Assembly: GCA_034431435.1 (NCBI GenBank)
Contig: DAOUDG010000086.1
Span: 1 to 64,000, forward strand
Origin: JAHCIE01 sp034431435
GTDB lineage: Bacteria; Chloroflexota; Anaerolineae; Epilineales; JAHCIE01
DNA: 64,000 nt
Direction of reading: 5' to 3'
In this document: positions 1-7,201 of the stretch, piece after piece
Layout of the letters: each line of letters begins with the position of its first letter
Numbering within the stretch: position 1 is the first letter of the stretch
Notes under the pieces: generated by a model
Database searches by the model: none
Told to the model about the DNA's origin: nothing
Seen by the model: only the letters and a program-made list of their open reading frames with translations
Position numbers and translations under genes: made by a program

Positions 1-2
1 AT

Positions 3-1652
3 CGAGTGGATGGGCTGCCGCTGGCGATTGAGTTGGCGGCGGCGGGGGTGAAGGTAGAGACACCCCAGACACTGCTGGCGCGGTTGGGCAGTCGGCTGGC
101 GGCGCTGACGGGGGGGCCGAGGGATGCGCCGGCGCGGCAGCGGACACTGCGGGCGACGCTGGCGTGGAGTTACGACCTGTTGAGCGAGGCGGAGCGACGG
201 TTGTTCCGGCGGCTGGGGGTGTTCGTGGGTGGGGCGAGCCTGGCGGCGATCGCGGCGGTGGTGGGGGACGAGGGAGTAGAGACAAGGGATTGGGGGTTGG
301 AGAGTGGGGATGAGAGATTGGAGATTAGGGATTCGAGCCGGGCGATCTCCGATCTCCAATCTCCAAGCTCTGTGCTGGACGGCATCGCCGCCCTGGTGGA
401 CCACAGCCTGGTGCTGCGGCTGGGCGGGGTGGACGACGAGCCGCGCTTCGGGATGTTGGAGACGGTGCGGGAGTACGCGCTGGAACGGCTGGCAGCGAGT
501 GAGGAAGCTTCGACCATTCGAGGGCGTCATGCCCGCTACTACCTGCAAGTCGCTGACGCAGGGGCGGCGGCTCTGACTGGGCGGGAGAGCTCCCTCTGGC
601 TGGAGCGGGTGGCGCCAGAACAGGACAACTTCCGGACGGCCCTGGGGTGGCTACTAGAGGTGTTGGACGCTGAGGCAGCCGTGCGGCTCGCCGCAGCCCT
701 GGGGAGTCTCTGGCTGACTCTTGGCCTGGTCAGCGAGGCGCGCATCTCGATGGACGCAGCCCTGCCTCATGTCGAGGGCGCCTCACGAGAGACACAGGCC
801 CGCGCATATGAAACGGCGGGGCAACTGGCACAGAGCCAGGGGGATTTACGTCACACATCTGTGTTCTTCGACAGAGCGCTGACGCTGTACCAACAATTGG
901 CGGACAAGGCTGGCCTGGCGAGAACGCTGAATCTGATGGCCCTCAGCGCGCGCTACCGGGATGACGCCGAGGACTCGCGGACGCGGACACAGGCTGCCCT
1001 GGTGGTGGCGCGAGAGGCCAACGAGATGGCAAGCATCGCGGATGCGCTCAGGCATCGGGCCGCGGCCGCCCGTGACCACGGCGACTTCGCAGCGGCCAGG
1101 GCGCTGAACCAGGAATGCATTGCCATCTTGCGTAGCCTGGAGGATAAAACGAGACTGGCCATTGCTCTGCATGGTGCGGCGTGGACGTTCCTCTTTCAGG
1201 CGGACTATTCGGCAGCGCGCCCTCTGCTCGAGGAGAGCGCGGCCCTATTCCGCGAGGGCGGCGATCGGCAAGGTTTGCCGCTGGCGCTGGGCGCCCTGGG
1301 CCATGTAGCGCTGGCTGAAGGAGACCATGCCAAAGCCCATGCCCTGCTCGGGGAAGCCTTGCGAATGAACCACCAGGCAGTCCAAAAACTGGGAATCGCG
1401 TATCGGTTGGAGGGACTTGGGCAGCTGGCCGAGGCGCAAGGCCAGCCGCGCCGCGCCGTGCGGCTGTTTGCAGCTGCCGAGGGCCTGCGCGAGGCGATCG
1501 GAGCGACCTCTGTACCTCTCTTCCAGGCCCAAGTCGACCAGCACGTTGCCTCTGCGCGTCGAACGCTGGGCCAGGAGTCGTTCGTGGCAGAGTGGGCAGC
1601 CGGCCGCGCCATGCCGCTGGACGAGGCGGTGACGTACGCGCTGGAGGAGTAG
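3..1652 (+). CDS. NB-ARC/TPR regulator, AfsR/LuxR-like, 5' truncated by the window
   Basis: C-terminal part of a large ATP-binding signalling regulator. The frame is open to the left edge and the first residues read RVDGLPLAIELAAA, the conserved GxP (GLPLA) segment of the NB-ARC/AP-ATPase module, so the Walker motifs and any DNA-binding domain lie upstream of the window. A winged-helix-like part follows (WSYDLLSEAERRLFRRLGVF), then MLETVREYALERL, then TPR-like helices to the end. The same blocks occur in the full-length regulator at 45562-48738, so the two are paralogues. Oddity: between VVG and LDGIAALVDHSL there are 36 residues where the paralogue has 9; the extra 27 or so are encoded by a short-period inverted repeat. 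The real start is not visible. The target genes are unknown. Confidence 0.85.
   Translation, partial: RVDGLPLAIELAAAGVKVETPQTLLARLGSRLAALTGGPRDAPARQRTLRATLAWSYDLLSEAERRLFRRLGVFVGGASLAAIAAVVGDEGVETRDWGLESGDERLEIRDSSRAISDLQSPSSVLDGIAALVDHSLVLRLGGVDDEPRFGMLETVREYALERLAASEEASTIRGRHARYYLQVADAGAAALTGRESSLWLERVAPEQDNFRTALGWLLEVLDAEAAVRLAAALGSLWLTLGLVSEARISMDAALPHVEGASRETQARAYETAGQLAQSQGDLRHTSVFFDRALTLYQQLADKAGLARTLNLMALSARYRDDAEDSRTRTQAALVVAREANEMASIADALRHRAAAARDHGDFAAARALNQECIAILRSLEDKTRLAIALHGAAWTFLFQADYSAARPLLEESAALFREGGDRQGLPLALGALGHVALAEGDHAKAHALLGEALRMNHQAVQKLGIAYRLEGLGQLAEAQGQPRRAVRLFAAAEGLREAIGATSVPLFQAQVDQHVASARRTLGQESFVAEWAAGRAMPLDEAVTYALEE
286..370 (+). repeat. Short-period inverted repeat inserted in a coding region
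   Basis: GAGATTGGAGAT (314-325) is the exact reverse complement of ATCTCCAATCTC (352-363). The flanks continue as imperfect 7-9 nt repeats of GGAGATT/GGGATT type on the left and of GATCTCC type on the right. The insert keeps the reading frame and is translated as a polar stretch containing RLEIRD and ISDLQSP. Comparison with the paralogous protein at 45562-48738 shows these residues are additional. Confidence 0.8.
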
Positions 1653-1676
1653 TGACTGAGCCACGTTGCGGCCTGT

Positions 1677-1705
1677 TTGTTAGCGCATCCGTTCGATGCT
1701 ACAAT
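1677..1705 (+). promoter_or_regulatory. Sigma70-type promoter of the family-B polymerase gene, probably leaderless
   Basis: TTGTTA (1677-1682), 17-bp spacer, TACAAT (1700-1705). The ATG of the downstream gene is at 1712, only six bases after the -10 hexamer, where transcription should begin. No Shine-Dalgarno sequence precedes that ATG. This supports a leaderless mRNA and the choice of 1712 over upstream in-frame starts. Confidence 0.6.
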
Positions 1706-1711
1706 CGGGCT

Positions 1712-4135
1712 ATGACTGACTCTGATGGCCGAACTCAAGACCTGACGGGCTTCCAGGACCGGCCCGGTCTCGTTGACCACGAGATCCTCTTCGGCTGGGA
1801 CGACACGCCCGGCATTGTGTCCGTGTGGGCCAGCCGCGAGGGGCAGGCCTTCGTCTGGCGGCGCGTCGATGGCCGCCTCGCCTGCGAGCGCGAGCGGTTT
1901 CGGCCCTGGCTGTTCGCGACGCGGCTGGACGACCTGGACGAGCAGACGCTAAGGACCTCCGAGGCCCTTAGCGTCTTGGAGCTAGATGGCCCGGCCGGTG
2001 CGTACCGCTACCTGCTCTCGGCGGCCAGTGGGCGGGCGCTGGAACGTGAATTGCTGCACGGCGCGACGCGGCGGTCAGGCAAGGCAGTCGAGCAGTTCTC
2101 GACCCTGCACGACTATTACCGCGTCGGCCCCGTCGAGCAGTATCTGATGCTCACCGGACGGGTGTACTTTCGCGGCCTGGCCTACGACGACCTGCACCGC
2201 CTCCAGTTTGATTTCGAAACGACGGCCCTCGACCCGCAGCGCGGTCGCATCTTCATGGTCGCCGTGCGGGATACGCGCGGCCTGGCGACGACCCTGACGG
2301 CGGCGACACCGGCCGACGAGGCGCAGTTACTGCGCGACCTGTGCGCCCTGGTTCGCGAGCGCGATCCCGACATCATCGAGAATCACAACCTGTTCGGCTT
2401 CGACCTGCCCTTTCTGGAAGCGCGCGCGGTGGCCCTGGGCGTGCCGCTGGCGCTGGGTCGCGCCCCCGCGCCCTCCGGCCTGGAACGCTATACCGAGCCG
2501 GGCCGCTACCCCGGCGCGCCGCGCCGCACCCGCTACAGCATCCCTGGCCGCGAACTGATCGACACCCTGGACGCGGTGCGCCGCCACGACTTCGTGGCCC
2601 GCGACCTGCCCAGCCACCGCCTCAAGGAGGTGGCCCGCCACTTCGGCGTCGCCGGGCCGGAGCGCGTCTACATCCCCGGCGCGCAGGTGTATGCCACGTT
2701 CCAGACCGACCCCGACCGCGTGCGCCAGTACGCCCTGGACGACGTGGCCGAGGTGGATGGACTGTCGCGGCAGCTGATGGGCGCGGCCTTTGCCCTGGCG
2801 GGCATGGCCCCGCGCCCCTACGAGCGGCTGGCGGCGGCGGGGCCGGCGATGGGCATCCTGGAGCCGATGCTGGTGCGCGCCTACCTGCGGGCCGGAGCGG
2901 CCCTGCCGGGGCCGGACGCGCCTCGGCGGGGAGACACACCCCACGCCGGGGGCGGCGCGTACCTGTTTGCGGCCGGCGTGGCCGAGAACGCCGTCAAGGC
3001 CGACATGGCCTCGTTGTACCCGTCCATCATGCGCGCCTATGGGGTCGGTCCATCTTCCGACCGCCTGGGTGTGCTGCTGCGCATCGTCGACCAGCTGACG
3101 ACGCAGCGGCTGGCGCACAAGGCGGCGGCACGGGCGATGCGTCACGATGACCCGGCCCACGGCCACCATCAGGCGTTGCAGGCGGCCATGAAGCTCATCA
3201 TCAACTCGGCCTACGGCTACATGGGGGCGGGGACGATGGCCCTCTTTGCCGATGCTCACGCCGCGGATGAGGTGACGCGGCGCGGCCGTGAGCTGCTGGA
3301 CCAGGTGGTGGAGGGGCTGCGCGGCCAGGGCGTGGCCCTCATCGAGGCTGACACGGATGGCGTGTACTTCGCCGTGCCGCCCGCCTGGGATGAGGCGCGC
3401 GAGCGTGCGGCGGTGGCCCAGGTAGCGGACAGTCTGCCCCAGGGTATCGTTCTGGAGTACGAGGGCCGCTACCGGGCCATGTTCAGCCACGAAATAAAGA
3501 ACTACGCCCTGCTCACCTACGACGACCAGTTGATTCTGCGCGGCGCGGCGATGCGTTCCAGCCGCTCGGAACCCTTCGGCGAGCGGTTCTTGCGCATTGC
3601 GCTGGTATGCGTCATGCAGGGCGACGTGGCAGGGGCGCGGCAGGCCTACCTGGAGACGCTGGCCGCCCTGCGCGCCCGCGCCCTACCTGCCGCCGACGTG
3701 GCGACACGGGTAAGATTGTCCAAGTCGGCTGAGGAATACCTGGCGTCCCGGTTGCGGCAGCGCGAGGCGCAGTACGAGGCGCTACTGGCGGCGGGGCGGA
3801 CGACCTGGCGGCAGGGCGAGCGGGTGCGCTACTACAAGGCGATGGGCGGCGGCTACGTTTGGCTGCCTGACGAGGGCGACGAGCCTTCGGCGGAGGTCGA
3901 TGGTGAGAGTGACGCGGCCCTGCTGGCTGCGCCGCCGACCGCCGCATCAGACCAGGACAACCGCCGCGACTACGACGTGGAGCACTACGCCAACGTGCTG
4001 CTCACATCCTACGCGAGCCGCCTCCGGAAGGCGTTTACGCCTGAGGACTTCGCCCAACTCTTCCGTGTGGACGGTCAGGCGGGCCTGTTCGATCGCCCGG
4101 TTAGCGGCATTGGGCCGCTGTGGATTCGACCGTGA
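1712..4135 (+). CDS. Family-B DNA polymerase
   Basis: DNA-directed DNA polymerase of the B family with a 3'-5' exonuclease, 807 aa, acting in replication or repair. Exonuclease motifs: DFETT (Exo I), NHNLFGFDLPFL (Exo II) and YALDD (Exo III). Polymerase motifs follow in order: DMASLYPSIM (motif A), KLIINSAYGYMGA (motif B) and DTDGVYF (motif C) with both catalytic aspartates. The catalytic residues I checked are present, so it should be active. In bacteria B-family polymerases correspond to Pol II (polB), but the sequence is not close enough to E. coli Pol II for me to assign the symbol. An upstream in-frame start at 1592 would overlap the previous gene; ATG 1712 is preferred because a promoter ends just before it. 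It stands alone, convergent with the TrmB-type regulator. Confidence 0.93.
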   Translation: MTDSDGRTQDLTGFQDRPGLVDHEILFGWDDTPGIVSVWASREGQAFVWRRVDGRLACERERFRPWLFATRLDDLDEQTLRTSEALSVLELDGPAGAYRYLLSAASGRALERELLHGATRRSGKAVEQFSTLHDYYRVGPVEQYLMLTGRVYFRGLAYDDLHRLQFDFETTALDPQRGRIFMVAVRDTRGLATTLTAATPADEAQLLRDLCALVRERDPDIIENHNLFGFDLPFLEARAVALGVPLALGRAPAPSGLERYTEPGRYPGAPRRTRYSIPGRELIDTLDAVRRHDFVARDLPSHRLKEVARHFGVAGPERVYIPGAQVYATFQTDPDRVRQYALDDVAEVDGLSRQLMGAAFALAGMAPRPYERLAAAGPAMGILEPMLVRAYLRAGAALPGPDAPRRGDTPHAGGGAYLFAAGVAENAVKADMASLYPSIMRAYGVGPSSDRLGVLLRIVDQLTTQRLAHKAAARAMRHDDPAHGHHQALQAAMKLIINSAYGYMGAGTMALFADAHAADEVTRRGRELLDQVVEGLRGQGVALIEADTDGVYFAVPPAWDEARERAAVAQVADSLPQGIVLEYEGRYRAMFSHEIKNYALLTYDDQLILRGAAMRSSRSEPFGERFLRIALVCVMQGDVAGARQAYLETLAALRARALPAADVATRVRLSKSAEEYLASRLRQREAQYEALLAAGRTTWRQGERVRYYKAMGGGYVWLPDEGDEPSAEVDGESDAALLAAPPTAASDQDNRRDYDVEHYANVLLTSYASRLRKAFTPEDFAQLFRVDGQAGLFDRPVSGIGPLWIRP

Positions 4136-4231
4136 GCTGCCGGGTGGGTCTGCCACGTGAGGGGACCGGTGTTGATGCGTGCGCCCACCGCGCTACGGCG
4201 TCTCCCGGTCGCACCGTTTTCACTGGCCTGG

Positions 4232-5116
4232 CTAGAGGTGGCTCTCGGAGGGCGCCGCGACGCCGTTGCCTGTAGCGGTCAGTAGATGGCGCATATGCTC
4301 CAGCCAACCCACTTCCGCGCCCGGCGGGCCGACCGTTGCCAGGATGGCGTGAGTCTCGGGGCTAAGGGCATCGCCGAGGCGGGGTCCCATATCAGCCAGC
4401 ACGGCCGTGAGAGCGATGCTGTGGCGAATGTACCAACCGGCCAGCTCGACCAGGAGTCGCTGGCGGGTACGGACACCCAGCGCCGCGCTGTCCGACGTGA
4501 TCTCGCCAGCCAGCATCTCGGCGCTGTCGGGTACAACGATCAGCCATCGGCTGCGGTACTCCGGCGCGACCCGGTAGCGATACAAGTGGCCGCGGCAGCC
4601 GCCGCACTCGATGGAGCAGGCCCCCAGGCAGAGGGTAGTCACCTCCACGCCGCGAGTCTGGGCACGACTGAACGCCTCGGCCAGCCGACGCGCCTCCTGG
4701 GGCCATAGGGCGACCAACAGGCGTTCTCTGGCCGCCTCTACCAGGGCGGCGGCCTGCTCCAGGAGCGCGCCGTAGCTCTCCGTGCTCCAGACATGCTCGC
4801 GCTGCGCCGGCGAGGCTATCTCGCTGAGAGTCCGCTCGGTGGCCTGAAGAGTCGCCTGGAAACGGCTACTGAGACGCCGCGTCAATTCATCAGGCGAGAC
4901 CGGCGCGTAGCGCACCCTATCCACGCTCCCTACCCGCAGGACGGCGCCACGTTCCTCCAGCTTCCCCAATACCGCGTAGATATTCGCCCTGGGGATTCCC
5001 GACTGCTTGGCTAGCTCGTAGCCATTGACGGGGCTGTGCTGGAGCAGGGCAGCGTAAGCCTTCGCCTCGTATTCCCCAAACCCCAGTTTCTGCAGCAGGC
5101 TGATCGCTTCGTCCAT
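4232..5116 (-). CDS. TrmB-type HTH transcriptional regulator with a cysteine cluster
   Basis: 294-aa regulator. The N-terminus (MDEAISLLQKLGFGEYEAKA, then GYELAKQSGIPRANIYAVLGKLEERG) is the TrmB winged helix that binds DNA. A helical linker and a PLD-like effector domain follow. The effector part holds four cysteines at about residues 163, 167, 171 and 174 (C-x3-C-x3-C-x2-C), a plausible metal- or redox-sensing site. ATG 5116 is preferred over GTG 5122 because AAGGAG (5127-5122) sits five bases before it and overlaps the GTG. It is divergent from the FAD reductase-folE-reductase operon and has a palindromic operator at its own transcription start, so it probably controls both itself and that operon. 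The ligand is not known from sequence. Confidence 0.88.
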   Translation of the reverse strand: MDEAISLLQKLGFGEYEAKAYAALLQHSPVNGYELAKQSGIPRANIYAVLGKLEERGAVLRVGSVDRVRYAPVSPDELTRRLSSRFQATLQATERTLSEIASPAQREHVWSTESYGALLEQAAALVEAARERLLVALWPQEARRLAEAFSRAQTRGVEVTTLCLGACSIECGGCRGHLYRYRVAPEYRSRWLIVVPDSAEMLAGEITSDSAALGVRTRQRLLVELAGWYIRHSIALTAVLADMGPRLGDALSPETHAILATVGPPGAEVGWLEHMRHLLTATGNGVAAPSESHL

Positions 5117-5129
5117 CGCCACTCCTTTT

Positions 5130-5151
5130 AGCTGCTGCTACAGCAACTACT
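5130..5151. promoter_or_regulatory. Operator-like palindrome O1 at the TrmB-gene transcription start
   Basis: Imperfect dyad AGCTGCTG-CTA-CAGCAACT. It matches 17 of 22 positions of the second operator at 5241-5262. It begins immediately downstream of the leftward -10 box, a position suited to repressing the regulator gene. Confidence 0.6.
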
Positions 5152-5157
5152 ATCTCT

Positions 5158-5185
5158 ATCATATCCCATATATGGCGCTTGTCAA
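5158..5185 (-). promoter_or_regulatory. Promoter of the TrmB-type regulator gene
   Basis: On the minus strand: TTGACA (5185-5180), 16-bp spacer, TATGAT (5163-5158). The -35 hexamer lies inside a 12-bp perfect inverted repeat whose other arm holds the -35 of the divergent operon. Confidence 0.7.
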
Positions 5186-5213
5186 GGGTTCGCCTGGCTA
5201 CACCCTTGACAAG
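5178..5213. repeat. Perfect inverted repeat joining two divergent -35 boxes
   Basis: CTTGTCAAGGGT (5178-5189) and ACCCTTGACAAG (5202-5213) are exact reverse complements with a 12-bp spacer. Each arm contains one TTGACA. The whole regulatory region is therefore nearly mirror-symmetrical. Confidence 0.8.
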
Positions 5214-5234
5214 GCCAGCATTGTACGCTATACT
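5206..5234 (+). promoter_or_regulatory. Promoter of the FAD reductase-folE-RibD-like operon
   Basis: TTGACA (5206-5211), 17-bp spacer, TATACT (5229-5234). The expected start of transcription, near 5241, coincides with the first base of the palindromic operator O2. Confidence 0.75.
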
Positions 5235-5238
5235 ATAC

Positions 5239-5262
5239 GTAGTTGTTACAACAACAACTACT
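5239..5262. promoter_or_regulatory. Operator-like palindrome O2 at the operon transcription start
   Basis: Perfect 9-bp arms GTAGTTGTT (5239-5247) and AACAACTAC (5253-5261) with a 5-bp centre. The core resembles O1 (5130-5151). Its place directly after the -10 box suggests a repressor roadblock, most simply by the adjacent TrmB-type protein. Confidence 0.65.
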
Positions 5263-5324
5263 TGGCCGGGGCATGGCGCAGGGTGGGACGTGCAACTCAG
5301 CGGCGTCCGGTTCAGGAGGGTAGT

Positions 5325-6524
5325 ATGACTCACTATACATATCTGATCATCGGGGGTGGGATGGCAGCCGCCGCGGCGGTACGCGGCATTCGCGAGCTAG
5401 ACACTCAGGGGCCGATTGGGCTAATCAGCGCTGACGTGGACCCACCCTACAAGCGGCCTCTGTTGTCCAAAGGGTTGTGGAAGGGGGAGCGCCTCGACGC
5501 CATCTGGATCGATGTGGAGAATCAGGGCATTGATCTCCACCTCGGCCGAACGGCGCAAGCCATTGACGCTGAGGCGAAGCGCGTTAGCGACACGGCAGGA
5601 GCATCGTACACCTTCGACAAGCTACTCCTTGCCATGGGGGGCCGGGTACGCCGCCTGCCCTTCGGCGGCGACGATATCATCTACTATCGCACGGTCGCGG
5701 ATTACCATCGCCTGCGCGGCCTTACCGAGCACGGCCAGCGTTTCGTCGTCATCGGCGGTGGGTTCATCGGTTGGGAGGTGGCGGCCGCTCTGGCGATGAA
5801 CGGCAAAGACGTGGTGATGATCTTCCCCGATCAGAGTATCGGCCAGCGCATCTACCCGCCTGACCTGGCGCAGTTCCTCACCACCTTCTATCGTGGCAAA
5901 GGCATTGAGGTTCTGACCGGGACCTCGGTCGTGGATGTGGCAAGGCAAGGGGCGGAGTTGGTCGTGGCGACCAGACAGGTAGGGGGTGGGGGCGAGCAAC
6001 GACTGGTCGCGGATGGCGTGGTGGCCGGCATCGGCATTCAGCCCAACGTTGAGCTGGCGCAGGCGGCGGGGCTGGCCGTCGGAGACGGCATCATCGTCGA
6101 TGACTACCTCCGTACCACCCATCCGGACATCTACGCGGCGGGTGATATCGCCTCATTCTACAGCCCCGCCCTAGCCAGGCGTCGACGAGTCGAGCACGAA
6201 GACAACGCGGTCACGATGGGGCGCCACGCGGGGCGTGTCATGGCGGGCGCGGTCGAGACGTATCGCCACCAGCCCTTCTTCTACTCTGACCTGTTCGAGC
6301 TGGGCTACGAAGCCGTGGGCGAGCTGGACTCAAGGCTGGAGACCGTCGCGGACTGGAAAGAACCCTACCGAGAAGGCGTCATCTACTACCTCGGTGCTGG
6401 TGTCGTGCGCGGCGTCTTGCTTTGGAATGTTTGGGAGCAGGTGGAGGCGGCCCGACGCCTCATCGGGCACGAGGTGTCAACCCCAAGCCAGGACCTCATC
6501 AACCGGTTGCCGGCAAACGTCTAA
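5325..6524 (+). CDS. FAD-dependent pyridine nucleotide-disulfide family reductase (AIF/ferredoxin reductase-like)
   Basis: 399-aa flavoprotein that should transfer electrons between NAD(P)H and a protein or small acceptor. The N-terminal Rossmann motif reads YLIIGGGMAAAAAVRGIRE and is followed by PPYKRPLLSKGLW, a signature of AIF/ferredoxin reductase-type enzymes. A second nucleotide-binding motif, VVIGGGFIGWEVAAAL, binds the pyridine nucleotide, and AAGDIA is the late FAD motif. The C-terminal part (GVIYYLGAGVVRGVLLWNVW) is the AIF-type dimerisation domain. No CxxxxC redox disulfide is seen. ATG 5325 follows AGGAGGG with good spacing. It is first in an operon with folE (29-nt gap) and a RibD-C-type reductase. 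The physiological acceptor is unknown; a role in pterin redox chemistry is inference. Confidence 0.88.
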   Translation: MTHYTYLIIGGGMAAAAAVRGIRELDTQGPIGLISADVDPPYKRPLLSKGLWKGERLDAIWIDVENQGIDLHLGRTAQAIDAEAKRVSDTAGASYTFDKLLLAMGGRVRRLPFGGDDIIYYRTVADYHRLRGLTEHGQRFVVIGGGFIGWEVAAALAMNGKDVVMIFPDQSIGQRIYPPDLAQFLTTFYRGKGIEVLTGTSVVDVARQGAELVVATRQVGGGGEQRLVADGVVAGIGIQPNVELAQAAGLAVGDGIIVDDYLRTTHPDIYAAGDIASFYSPALARRRRVEHEDNAVTMGRHAGRVMAGAVETYRHQPFFYSDLFELGYEAVGELDSRLETVADWKEPYREGVIYYLGAGVVRGVLLWNVWEQVEAARRLIGHEVSTPSQDLINRLPANV

Positions 6525-6553
6525 CGAAACACGATAGCGAAGGAGGGGAAGTC

Positions 6554-7201
6554 ATGTCACTGAATCTGATGCGCGATGTGGAAGACCACCAACCTGTTGC
6601 AGACGTCCAGCCTCGTCACGTCTCCGATGAGCAGTGGCGGCGATTCGAGGGCTACATGCAGGAGATCTTCGGCGCGTTTGGCATGGATCTCGACACGCCC
6701 GCCACGCGCGCCACGCCCCAACGGTTTGTCCGTGCGCTGTGGGATGCCACCTCCGGCTACGAGGGCGACCCCAAGCTCCTGACCGTGTTCGAGACCGAGT
6801 GCCGTGGCGGCCCAGACTGCCGGCTGAGCCAGGTCATCGAGGGACCAATCCCCTTCTACGCGCTATGCGAGCACCACTCACTGCCCTTCTACGGCCGTGC
6901 CTACGTTGGCTACATCGCCCACGAGCACATCATCGGCATCTCCAAGCTGACCCGTCTGGTACGCCTGTATGCGCGGCGCTTCACCGTCCAGGAGCGCATA
7001 GGGCAGCAAATTGCCAGCACACTGGAAGCGATGCTCCAGCCGCATGGTGTGGCGGTCTACCTCGAGGCGCACCACATGTGTACCCAGATGCGAGGCGTTA
7101 GCGAGACGACTCCTCTGACCCGCACGACGTTTTGGCGCGGAGAGTACGACAACAACCCCGCGTTGCGGTCGGAGTTCTTCGTCGCTTGTGGGCTAAAGTG
7201 A
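6554..7201 (+). CDS. folE: GTP cyclohydrolase I
   Basis: Converts GTP to 7,8-dihydroneopterin triphosphate, the first step of folate and pterin synthesis, as a cytosolic homodecamer. 215 aa. The T-fold hallmarks are present: ATPQRFVRALW near the N-terminus, CEHHSLPFYGRAYVGY with the zinc ligands Cys and His and the catalytic His, ISKLTRLVRLYARRFTVQERI, and HHMCTQMRGV with the second zinc cysteine. It is therefore the zinc-dependent type I enzyme, not FolE2. ATG 6554 follows AGGAGGGG. Its stop overlaps the ATG of the next gene by one base (TGATG), indicating translational coupling. No other folate genes occur in the window, and control by the TrmB-type regulator would be unusual for a housekeeping folate gene. 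Confidence 0.95.
   Translation: MSLNLMRDVEDHQPVADVQPRHVSDEQWRRFEGYMQEIFGAFGMDLDTPATRATPQRFVRALWDATSGYEGDPKLLTVFETECRGGPDCRLSQVIEGPIPFYALCEHHSLPFYGRAYVGYIAHEHIIGISKLTRLVRLYARRFTVQERIGQQIASTLEAMLQPHGVAVYLEAHHMCTQMRGVSETTPLTRTTFWRGEYDNNPALRSEFFVACGLK

Noticed and set aside
1592..1711. Upstream extension of the family-B polymerase
   Set aside because: It overlaps the end of the previous gene, has no ribosome site and lies upstream of the inferred transcription start.
2327..3490. Long open frame on the minus strand inside the polymerase gene
   Set aside because: No recognisable domain, His/Gln/Arg-rich composition typical of antisense frames in GC-rich genes, and it lies wholly within a polymerase with all catalytic motifs.
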